Assembly (NCBI RefSeq): GCF_036785885.1 | Contig: NC_092314.1 | Location: 17,257,638-17,321,637 of the forward strand | Reading direction: 5' to 3' | Length of the DNA: 64,000 nt | Source of the DNA: Coffea arabica | Lineage: Eukaryota > Streptophyta > Magnoliopsida > Gentianales > Rubiaceae | Part shown: positions 45,895 to 55,245 of the stretch, piece after piece | Numbering within the stretch: the first letter of the stretch is position 1 | Layout of the letters: every line of letters begins with the position of its first letter | Position numbers and translations under genes: made by a program | Notes under the pieces: generated by a model | What the model saw: the letters and a program-made list of their open reading frames with translations, nothing else | Database searches by the model: none | What the model was told of the DNA's origin: nothing

Positions 45895-46026
45895 TTTTCA
45901 AACCTCATTAGCTTTCATTGATGCCATTTCTTCATTCATAGCATCCAACCATTTATTGGACTCACTACTATTTATGGCTTGTAAAAACGTGCTCGAATCA
46001 TCATCAATGCCAGTTTCACCAAGTTC

Positions 46027-46638
46027 CTACAAGTATACTAGATAATCATCCGAAATTGCACCTTTCTTGTGTCTTTTGGACCGACGTAAGGTGCCTGAAT
46101 GATCATGAGTATCAATGGGATTCAAAATGCCATGACTTGGCTCATTATGCGGCAAATTAAGTTCTCTGTCGCCCTTTTCTATTTTTGTAATAGGCAAATT
46201 ATTTGAATCCCGAATTTCAGGGACCAATGCCACCTTTCTGATATCATGACTCCCACTAGAATCTCCATTCTCAAAGAACTTAGTAGCATTTGTTTCCATT
46301 ATTCTATTATGATGATTAGGAAAATAGAATCGGTATCCTTTTGACCTTTCAAGATAACCGATAAAGAAGCAACTAACGGTTCTTAAATCCAACTTCCATT
46401 CATATGGATTGTAAAGTCTTGCTTCAGCAGGACAGCTCCAAATATGTATATGATTTAAACTTGGTTTCTTGCCGACCCATAATTCGAAAGGAGTTTTGAC
46501 AACAGCTTTCGTTGGAACTTGATTTAAAATATACATAGTTGTTTTAATTGCTTCACTCCACAAAAATTCAGGAAGTGTGGTGTCGCTAATCATATTTCGA
46601 ACCATATCCAAAAGGGTTCGATTTCTTCTCTCAGCCAC
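46027..46638 (-). pseudogene. Copia integrase, C-terminal half and linker to RT
   Basis: A 203-codon open piece beginning [18 protein letters not shown], the end of the integrase core around its catalytic Glu. [20 protein letters not shown] and the [14 protein letters not shown] block follow, all standard in plant Copia integrases. The remainder is a charged linker. The core's earlier part lies in other frames at 46640-46916. Confidence 0.9.
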
Positions 46639-46916
46639 ACCATTCTACTGAGGCATTCCTGGCATTGTATATTGAGCTATAATTCCATTTTCTTGAAGGA
46701 ACCTAGCAAATAGTCCAAGATTCTGACCATTTTCATTATATTTTCATAATATTCACCACCTCTATCAGATCTCACTACTTTGATCTTTCTATCTAGTTGA
46801 TTTTCAACTTCTGCCTTGAATATAATAAACATATTCAAAGCATCAGATTTTTCTTTAATAAGATAGATATAACCATACCGTGAGAAATCATCAATAAAAG
46901 TGATGAAATATGTTTC

Positions 46917-47690
46917 TCAACTTATACAAGGAGAAAATGGTCCACAGATATCTATATGTATTATTTCAAGTAGTACTAAACTTCTCGTGGCACCTTTCTT
47001 GGTCCTCTTAGTTTGCTTTCCTTTAATGCAATCTATACATGTACCAAAATTTGTAAAGTCAAGAGTTGGTAAAACTCCATCCTTTACAAGCCGCTCAAGG
47101 CTTGATTTAGAGATGTGGCCCAAGCATTTATGCCACAACATAGATGAAGTTTCATTATCACGACTACGTTTGGTGCAGACATTAGCATTTATATGCAGGG
47201 AAAGAAGAGATTCAGAAAAAATAGGATCAAGGTTTACTAGATACAATCCATCGCATAAAACATCATGCCCAATGAATCTACCAGTCTTAGAAAAGGTAAA
47301 GGAATTATTCTTAAAATAAAACACATAGTCTTCCAAATCAAGACGAGATAAGGAGAGTAAGTTTCTAGAAAAGGAGGGTACATAAAAAGTATTGGGAAGA
47401 TCTAGTAAATTTCCAGAACTAAGAATAAGGCGATAGGTTCCAACGGCTTCAACTTTTACTCCTATTTTGTTTCCCGTCAGAATTGTCCTTTCGATTATCA
47501 TTGGTTGGCGGGTTGTAAGGAATCCCTGCATATTATTTGAGACATGAATAGTTGCACCAGAATCAAGCCACCACGTATTAGAAGGAACATCGATTAAATT
47601 GGTTTCAAAATACATAAATGAAAGGAGATTACCTTTCTTTTGAAACCAAGCCTTACGTTTAGGGCAATCCTTCTTCTTATGTCCCTTCAT
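46917..47690 (-). pseudogene. Copia zinc knuckle, protease and integrase N-terminus
   Basis: A 257-codon open piece. It starts inside the gag CCHC knuckle (GHKKKDCPKR). The protease active site WWLDSGATIHVSN follows, then the GAG-pre-integrase block with the HHCC zinc ligands (WHKCLGHISKSSLERL; CIDCIKGKQ), and it stops at IDICGPFSP where the integrase core begins. Catalytic and zinc-binding residues are present. Confidence 0.92.
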
Positions 47691-47764
47691 TTACAAAAAT
47701 AGCATCTAAAGTCAAACCGATCATGGTTAGATGCTCCTCCTTGATCGCTATCATTTGGTGTCTG

Positions 47765-48361
47765 TCAACTCTTCCTTTTATTCTTTCTTGGTCTTTTTCC
47801 AAAATGACCTTGTGATACCAAATGGACCGTTTGCAATCCTTCTCTCTTTAATCTCTCCTCCTCTTGTACACACATAGAGATAAGTTCATTCATGGTCCAC
47901 TTATCCTTTTGAGTGTTGTAGGTAATCTTAAATGGACCAAATTGAGGAGGAAGAGGATTGAGAATAAATTGTACCAAAAAGGACTCGGAAATAGTCATGT
48001 CCATAGTCTTAAGTTGTTTAGCCAAATTGTTCTTTTCCATAATGTGTTCACGTACATCACTTACCCCATCATACCTTTTAGTAGTCAAGGTTGCCATAAG
48101 CGTTCCTGCCAAGGCTTTATCAGTTGCCGAAAATTGTTGCCCAACTAAAGCCAGAAACTCACGTGCCCTCGTTGATTCTGGAATTGACTTTCGTATATGT
48201 TTTGCAATCTTGCTTTTGATGATCATGAGACTTAAAAGGTTGGAACGCTCCCAATTCTCATAAAGAGCCCTTTCAACTTCCGAACTTTCAAGTGTAGGTT
48301 GGCCAGGTTCATCAATTCGGAGACACAGATCCAAATCTAGGCATCCCAAGGAAATAAACAC
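47765..48361 (-). pseudogene. Copia gag (UBN2-type)
   Basis: A 198-codon open piece with LYENWERSNLLSLMIIKSKI, VREHIMEKNNLAKQLKTM and a Lys/Arg-rich end, typical of plant Copia gag of the UBN2 family. In-frame homology continues upstream to about 48430 (ISNIPELKGSNYSD), interrupted by a stop just before 48361. The true gag start is therefore higher on the strand, and this ATG is internal. Confidence 0.87.
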
Positions 48362-49102
48362 TTGTTCATGCTAATCAGAATAGTTAGACCCTTTCAATTC
48401 CGGAATGTTAGATATTACTCCTGGAAGTGCGGTTGGAGTGATAGCTATAGCTGAAATTTTGTAAAACATGTCACGAGATATACCATAAGTAGAGTAATCA
48501 ATTGCATCATCTTATTCTATCTTTGGACAGAATAGGATATACTAGTGATTCACTCTAGTGAGCAATCAATTGCATCACCTTGTCTTTCTTTGGATAGATA
48601 CAAGACATGCTAGTGATTCACTCTAAATGGGTTGTAGTAATTCTCTTAATATCCCAAAACAGAGACGTTATACACCTTTGGGTTATATAACAACTCTTTC
48701 ATGAATATAGAATATAAAACACTTTTGGCTTATTTTAACTCTATAATCATAAAAGAGATTAACCTTATAACCATTATGATAATAGGGTCGTTTCATTCAT
48801 GGTTTATAAGGCTATATTAAATTGTTCAAACAACATGCATATGGACATTCCTCGTATCATACCATACAAGCTACACATAAAATTTCTCATAATATGAGAT
48901 ACACAAGAAACAAACTTCTTGCTTCTTTTATTTTGCCATATAACATAAGCAAAAGTAATGGTATATCAAGCTTTCCATATATCTAGATTAACATTATACA
49001 TTTCAAAGATATGAAGAACCATAATAGTACATATCATTCATAATAGAAATGCATAAGGTAATAGAAGACATGATATGATCTATAAGTCATGATTTCAACC
49101 TT

Positions 49103-49114
49103 GCTCTGATACCA
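49103..49114 (-). other. Primer-binding site, initiator tRNA-Met type
   Basis: On the - strand TGGTATCAGAGC lies two bases after the 5' LTR end. It is the standard plant Copia PBS complementary to the 3' end of initiator tRNA-Met. Confidence 0.95.
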
Positions 49115-49116
49115 CG

Positions 49117-49690
49117 TGCTAGAAAAACATGAAAGTAGGATCTTTAACCATAACTCATAAATCATTAGACAAGGAACATTTAAATGTACCTTGTGCCATT
49201 GAATATGTCTCTACTTGAACTTGTGTTAAGAACTTGACCCTCACTTGCTATAGCTCTTGATCTTCCCTCTCCTACTCTCTCATATGTTTGCTATAATGAT
49301 GGGATAATTCTTTTTGCAAAACTTGTCTAGTGGAGAGAGGGACCAAGAGCCTATTTATAGATACATAAGTGACCCTTCCTATCATGATCATTAATAAGGC
49401 TCATTCATTCTTCCTTTGGATAAGATCAATCTTATCATGAATCATTTGTTTCAAGAATGTATATACATAGCCTTAATAGTATGTACATTCATTTATGTGG
49501 GGTTCCATGAATGGTAGGATAAGTTCATTTATCATTTCAGCTAGATTCATGACTTTGGTCATTGAATATTGTGCTCTATTAATTAGGTACATGACTTTGG
49601 TCATAATACCTTGAACCAATCCATTCACCAATGTGGGATAGAATTACATTTATGTGGTCAAGTAGGCCACATTAAGTTATTATTCCAACA
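49117..49690 (-). repeat. 5' LTR of the Copia element
   Basis: 574 bp, adjoining the PBS at its low-coordinate end and the cttgg target-site copy at its high end. Confidence 0.94.
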
Positions 49691-49743
49691 CTTGGTTCAT
49701 TTACATATGCATCATAAATGAAATATTACTTGGAATTATTTAG

Positions 49744-50319
49744 GGAGGATTGTCGTGCACGGGTGTGCAAACAAAAGCTTTCCGTCCCTTCTTGTTAGCT
49801 GGGGTTGGGACAGGCATAAAGGCAAGACTAGAAGACCTAAAAGATAAAGTCATGATAGACTTCAATCCAGTTAGGTGCTTTATTGATGAGATTGAGGTAA
49901 AGATTAGCCAATGGTGGTGATGTTCCACCAAATTGGCTTTGTTCAAATTCTTGCTCATGTATGTTAATTTAGGAGCTCGTTCTCATCCTTCTGGTTTGCA
50001 GAGAGACTTTCCTAGCATTTTCAAGGTATGGTACGATTCTTTGGGAGGTGATGCTAGTGGCCTTACATGGGAACAAGCAAATCCAAAGGTATTCATAGCT
50101 TCTTAATTGTACATGATAAATATGAAATTTGACTAGTGCTCTTGGAGAATGTCGAAAAGCTTTCTTCTGCTTGAGTTGTGTCTTTCGCAGAAGCAAGGAC
50201 GAGACTTCATGGATAAGGATAACCAAGGGCTAATTGATGTGTCAAAAACCATCGGTGACGCTAGGAAAGGGTTTGTGAGAAGTGTTCATTTTCTAAAGTT
50301 CCCAAAACTAAGCCACTGA
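49744..50319 (+). pseudogene. Duplicated 3' end of the NOL6 gene (exons 24-26)
   Basis: Exon pieces 49744-49895, 50002-50088 and 50191-50319 match parental exons 63512-63663, 63769-63855 and 63958 onward, with introns between them also matching. This is a DNA duplication, not a processed copy. An extra T in the first exon (agctttcc against agcttcc) shifts the frame. The last exon continues beyond the point where the window cuts the parent and reaches a TGA at 50317-50319 after FVRSVHFLKFPKLSH. This predicts the parent's C-terminus. About 200 bp of likely 3' untranslated DNA follow. Confidence 0.9.
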
Positions 50320-50538
50320 AACTTCTTCTCAATTTGTTGTAATTAAGAACTCTTTTTTTTGTAAGTTTTTTTTGTGTAATTCTTGAAAATTTTGGTTTAT
50401 TTTTTACTTTCGCCATGATGTGGCTTCAATCCTCATCCTTGAGAGGTGGAGGATTGAGTTTATCATTTTGTTATTGTATCTTGATTCAAAATGAATGTTT
50501 TGAGAAAACCAATACCTTGGTATCTAGATTGTTACCAC

Positions 50539-50900
50539 TAGGGGTGCAAGCGAGTTGAGTCAAATTGAGTTTTGGTCTAATTGAGTCGAGTCTCGACATA
50601 ATTTTACGAAACTCGAGCTCGAGCTCGAGTTCGACGAGCTCAAAATGTCAAGGTCGAGCACGAACTCGCGCTTAAAAAATAAAAAATAGAATACATATAT
50701 ATGTGTGTGTGTGTGTATAATCGAACTCGAGTCGACTCACAAGCTAATGAAGTTAATATTTTTGAACTCGAGTTCAAATTCGAGTTCGATTTTGTCAGCT
50801 CGAACTCGACTCGAGTTCAATGTTGACCGAGCTTGAGTCGAGCTCGGACTTGAACTGCTCGCGATCGACTCATGAGCAGTTCGATTTGTTTGCAATCCTG
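50539..50900. mobile_element. hAT-type MITE (362 bp)
   Basis: It starts TAGGGGTGCAAGCGAG and ends TTGTTTGCAATCCTG. The flanks gttaccac (50531-50538) and gttaccat (50901-50908) form an 8 bp target-site duplication with one mismatch. The interior is rich in CGAGCTCGA/TCGAGTTCGA words on both strands plus a (TG)n run at 50702-50717. Confidence 0.85.
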
Positions 50901-50934
50901 GTTACCATTGCTATCTCCTTTATAGTTTTATAAG

Positions 50935-51395
50935 ATGAGTCAAACTCCAGAGCATGGTCTCTTGAAGCAAAATATTGATGCGGTGTGGACTCTAGATAGC
51001 TGAGGAATTGGAGGTATTGTTAGAGATGAAGATTGTCATATTATGGCAGCTTTTGCAGAAGGAATTGGTAAAGTATTATCTGCTAAACATGCTAAATTGA
51101 GTGCAATTATCAATGGCTTGCAATGGGACTAGAAGTTAGGATAGAAGAGTTCATCTCGGAGAATGATTCTATTAATGTTGTTGAAAGATTGATTAGTGAT
51201 GAGACAGACTTATCTATGCTAGACAATCTGGTTGACAAAGCTAGAAAATTGCAAAAGAGTTTCCAAATGTGCAAGATTTCACATATAACAGGGAACAAAA
51301 CTGCTACTATGTTAGCCAAACTAGCAATTAACTTAGGATAGAGATTTGTATGGTGGGATAATTTCCCTCCTTTTTGGTTAATGTTGAATCTGATT
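50935..51395 (+). pseudogene. RNase H-like (RVT_3) fragment
   Basis: Reading through stops gives GGIVRDEDCHIMAAFAEGIG, VLSAKHAKLSAIINGLQW, then a segment with ISENDSINVVERLISDETDL and a final FVWWDNFPPFW. These are the ordered blocks of the plant RVT_3 RNase H-like domain, found at LINE C-termini and in small stand-alone genes. The frame is broken by TGA at 51001 and TAG at 51129, with a frame change between. I cannot tell whether it is a LINE tail or a host-gene relic; no poly(A) is evident. Confidence 0.72.
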
Positions 51396-51410
51396 TAAAA
51401 AAATGAAAGT

Positions 51411-51937
51411 AGGGAAAATGGCCAATTTCTTCCCTAAACATTTTCGCTTGTGGCGATTTAGTTCCTAACTTTTATTTCTAACCAATTTGATATTTGAACT
51501 TATTTTGTAATTCCAATTAAAAACCTATGCAGTGGCTCCACTACCTAAAATTGATCTAACTTCTAATTAACTAACTAAACTAGGGTATTATGGGAATGTT
51601 ATTCATGGGATTGTAATAAAACAAGTGAATCGTGTAAAAAATTACCAGATTAAACTTTAAAATCTTGTAAAAAATCACAAGATTAAACTTAATTAATCTT
51701 GTGATTTTTTTTACACAATTTACTTAATTTATTACAATCTCATAAGTGACATTTCCAAAATATCCTTGTTTAGTTAGTCAATTAGGAGCTAAATCATTTT
51801 AGGTGGTGGCATCACTACGAAGGTCCTTAATTGGACCACAAAATAAGTTCATGTATCAAATTGGATAGAAATAAAAGTTAAGAACTAAATCGGCAGTTGT
51901 AAAAATACTTTCCCATGAAAGTATTGATCTTTTCCCT
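51411..51937. mobile_element. Foldback MITE (about 527 bp) with arms of about 250 bp
   Basis: The left half (gatttagttcctaactttta, accaatttgatat, aacttattttgt, acctaaaattgat, actaactaaac) reappears in complement order in the right half. The centre holds aaaatcacaagattaa pairs. Both ends read AGGGAAAA going inward. The target-site duplication is unresolved. Confidence 0.8.
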
Positions 51938-53043
51938 CAAAAAAAAGTTCTATGAGATAAGGAACTATTAATGTAAGTCAACTCATGCAATGTTATTAAT
52001 CATTGAGGTTGGCAAATGGTTAGGGGATAGTTCATAGAATTTCAGCACTGTGAGATTCAACATTCGAATTTTGGGCATGAGATAGTTGGTGGAGGAAAAG
52101 GGTACGAGGGAGGGTTGAAATTTTTCAAAAGCAACCTGAAAACATCAATTGATTTTTTGAATTATAAAGAAGTGACACATAAATCTTTTCAAATTCTTTT
52201 TTGTCAATTAAATGAAATTCACTTCTTATTCTAATTCTAATAGCTCGAAAGAAACCGCTTTTTATGCTTTTAGATGGGTCAAATATTTTATTTTGGTTAC
52301 TATCATTCGAAATTGGTGAGCATCAAACTTTTGCTTTTGGATTATTTTTCAATGCATTGATTATGGACTAGTAAAGTATCGTTCATTATTTATTTATTCT
52401 TTTAACAAGGATGAATTTTACAATGATAGTTCTTACACCATAACAAAATTTTGAACCATAGATTCCAATGATTTATGCAAGATATCTAACAAGTACATTA
52501 AAGTAATGGAAAATCCTATATTAAAGTATACTGAGTGACACTCGACTTAAGCACACACTACAGGATAAGACATCTCCTCGATTTTAGAAATTTTCATATT
52601 TGTGTCTATGGGGTAATAATATTGTGATTTACAACCGCTTTTTATAGGTGGATTCTAAAGTATTTTGCTTTTTTTTTTTCACTAAATACATTAAAATATT
52701 TCTTTGCAAATCTACCAAAATCAAAAACAAAAAAGTAGGAAGATCCTTTATTAAAAAAAATTCATTAAAAAAACAAAACAGTTAACGAAGCCACCGAAAT
52801 TGTTGTGTTGGTTACTAATATTCTGAGGTATGAGTGGTTCTAATGTCTAAAGTTTAGATAAAAGCAAATATAGTCTCAAATGATCAATTTCTAAGCACAT
52901 TTAATCCCATTAACTGATATTTATCAATTGCTACTGGAATCCGATTATTGCTAGCAATTAAGTTTTTGAGAAAAAATTAATCAATTCCAAGTTAACCCAC
53001 ATGTGGCCCTAGACATACCTTTCCATGTATTTGAATTTATTTT
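51938..53043. other. Intergenic stretch with a weak SINE-like signal
   Basis: No gene. 52009-52076 shows box A-like ttggcaaatggttagg and box B-like acattcgaattt about 55 bp apart, as in tRNA-derived SINEs. No clear tail or target-site duplication was found. The remainder is AT-rich. Confidence 0.3.
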
Positions 53044-54057
53044 AGGGATAATTTTAGAAACCTCCGCTGAGGTTTTTAATAATGTTACTTGGCTCCCCTA
53101 AAGTTTTAAAAATTACACCTACATCCCTTACCCATTTAAATGACAATACTAACCTGAATATTTTAATAAAACTCTCTTGTTGTTATGTTTATGCAAAGGG
53201 TGAATTTTATAGTTTTTTTTCCTTTTTCCTTCTTATTCATTTCTCTTATATTTCATTAGAAGTATAGAAGAACTATGAGTGTTGTTCTTAATATCTATTC
53301 AAATCAAACATTAAACTAGTAATATTTTTTTCTAATAACTTAAACATCATCCAATTTTTTGTAGCTTTTTTCTTTGTATCAATATCAAGAATGAATCAAC
53401 AATAATTAAAACATAAATGGTCCAAAATCACTACTAAACTATGGTAGTTCTCTCACTAAGCTAGGCCATAAACTTTTATTAAAAAAAAAAAGTAGTCCAA
53501 AAACTTTAGAAAAAGAAAGATAGCAATTTCTTCTCTATCTTAAAAAGAATCTATATCCCCCACTAAAGCACTATGAAAAATAACTTATTATAGCAAAAGA
53601 TTTATTGTTATAGTTGATTATTATATAACAAATATTGGTGTGAAAAACTTGACACTTTTTTTTTATATAATCGTACTAAATTACTTTAGAATTGTTTAGA
53701 AGAACAAATTAAACTTTATAAGATAAAGGCATTTTAGGATATTCGTTAAATATTTACTCTATTTTAAGTTTTGGTTACCAAAATGTCAAATCAAGGAAGG
53801 TAAGTGTAATTTTTAAAATATCAAGGAAACTAAGTAAAATAGTTAAAAACCTCAGGGAAGGTTTATGAAATTATCCCTTTAAGTTTTGGTTACGACTAAG
53901 TGAAATAGTTAAAAACCTCGGGGACGGTTTATGAAATTATCCCTTTAAGTTTTGGTTACCAAAATGTCAAATCAAGGGAATAAGTATAATTTTTAAAACA
54001 TTAAGGAAACTAAGTGAAATAGTCAAAAACCTCAAGGGAGGTTTATGAAATTATCCC
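53044..54057. mobile_element. MITE-like element with GGGATAATTT ends and a tandemly repeated right end
   Basis: The left end, agggataattttagaaacct, is mirrored at the right end (aggtttatgaaattatccc). Homologous arms extend for at least 100 bp (ctgaggtttttaa; ttaaaaattacacctac). The right arm is present about three times in direct orientation: 53762-53879, a shortened copy 53880-53945 and 53946-54057. The central part (53230-53750) is unrelated AT-rich DNA. The target-site duplication is unclear. Confidence 0.7.
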
Positions 54058-54696
54058 ATTGACATATGGTATCGAAATACAATATTTATATATGTGGTTT
54101 TAAATCTTGATGTATACTTGTGTTAAATTGCCTTTCAATCGGTCACTGGCTTCACAATGGTTCTTGATGTAATCTTGCTCTACTGGACTGTTTTATAAAC
54201 ATTGTTGCAATATTCTTTCTCTCACTTGACATTTGGATAAATTTGAACTAGAAATCAAAGATACATGGGACTCTATATTAATACAATAAAAATGGCTTTT
54301 TTCTTTTTTCTTTTTTAAGGTTACCATTTGCACATAACTCAAATTAGAGCATGGCTTTATATAAAACTGAAGAAGCCCTTTCAAAAATTTTCTTTAAAAA
54401 ATACAAAATAAGAAACCTTAAAAACATGTATATTACACACTAAAGATTTTTAAAAAAATTAAAATTTGCTTGACAGCCATCCCTGATCATAAGCAAACCA
54501 AACGAGTAGTTTTACAGTGATACTCATTCCATTACTAAACCAAACACGTTGGGGGAAATCGTCAAAATCCATACTCATAGTAGAGTTAATAATATTCATA
54601 GTGATAGTATAACCCTACTCTTAGCGTTTTAAAACTTTACTTGGATCAAATCCCGTTACTTACATTCTAAAAAATTCCAACTTTCCTGAAAATGTT
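54058..54696. other. Intergenic stretch
   Basis: AT-rich, no coding or repeat feature recognised. Confidence 0.5.
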
Positions 54697-54895
54697 GTTA
54701 GCGGGTGCGTAAGTATCCGTTTGAGACGGTGGTGGTTCAGTTCCCTCCAAATTATTTTTGAATCTCTTCAAGTATCCTTCTCCCTTAGTCTCCTTGTGAT
54801 TTAGTCCTCTCCAAGTTATTTTTAGATTTCTTCACATCCCCTCCCTCTTAGTATAGAATAGTATGATTTATCGTATCTGACCAAAAAAAAAAAAA
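54697..54895 (+). mobile_element. SINE candidate
   Basis: Box A-like tagcgggtgcgtaag (54700-54714) and box B-like ggttcagttccc (54734-54745) are followed by an imperfect internal duplication (ctccaaattatttttgaatc / ctccaagttatttttagatt) and a 13 bp A tail at 54883-54895. No clear target-site duplication was found. Confidence 0.4.
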
Positions 54896-55245
54896 GACAG
54901 TGACTGATGAATTTGAACCAAATGGCTCTCATATAATTTTTTCCCGATACCTCTTCTATATGGCTTAAAGCTCATTAAGTGTGCCCCTTAAAAAATGATT
55001 GCCTGACTTGCGTAGGCTTAAGGAGGGCTTCTGGTTTGTGTGACGGGCTTAGCCCATTAACAAGAAAGGCCTGTTTTGTCTCTGTCGTTTTGGAAATCAC
55101 CCCCTATCGGGTTTTACTGGGGTTTAAGAAAAATCTGATTTTGTCTTCTCCTCTCTCTCCATTTTCTAAAGCCCTAATCAACTGGCGCCGGTCGCCGGCG
55201 AGACTCGTTTCACTGCCTTACTGCCGGAAAATATCACTCCTAATT
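54896..55245 (+). promoter_or_regulatory. NOL6 upstream region and probable 5' untranslated leader
   Basis: A 350 bp gap between the SINE candidate's A tail and the ATG. The last 100 bp are richer in C and G (ctctctctccattttctaaag; ggcgccggtcgccggcgaga), as in plant leaders. No clear TATA box can be assigned. An ATG at 54979 is in frame with the gene without a stop, but its predicted protein does not look like the family's N-terminus. Confidence 0.45.

Larger units (their letters stand above)
43529..49690 (-). mobile_element. Ty1/Copia LTR retrotransposon (6162 bp)
   Basis: Two LTRs, 43529-44103 and 49117-49690, begin TGTTAGAAAAAC/TGCTAGAAAAAC on + and end TTATTCCAAC(G/A). A perfect 5 bp target-site duplication, cttgg, lies at 43524-43528 and 49691-49695. 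On the - strand the order is 5' LTR, tRNA-iMet PBS, gag, protease, integrase, RT, RNase H, PPT, 3' LTR, which is the Copia order. The LTRs differ at about 20 of 574 sites by hand count (about 96.5% identity). Stops and frameshifts in gag and pol make it defective. It sits inside an intron of the duplicated NOL6 tail, so it inserted after that duplication. Confidence 0.96.

Noticed and set aside
47864-48263. + strand ORFs of about 100 codons
   Set aside because: Antisense shadows of the Copia gag on the - strand.
49740-49958. 72-codon - strand ORF, also seen at 63504-63725
   Set aside because: It is the antisense of NOL6 exon 24 and its duplicate. It recurs only because the exon is duplicated.
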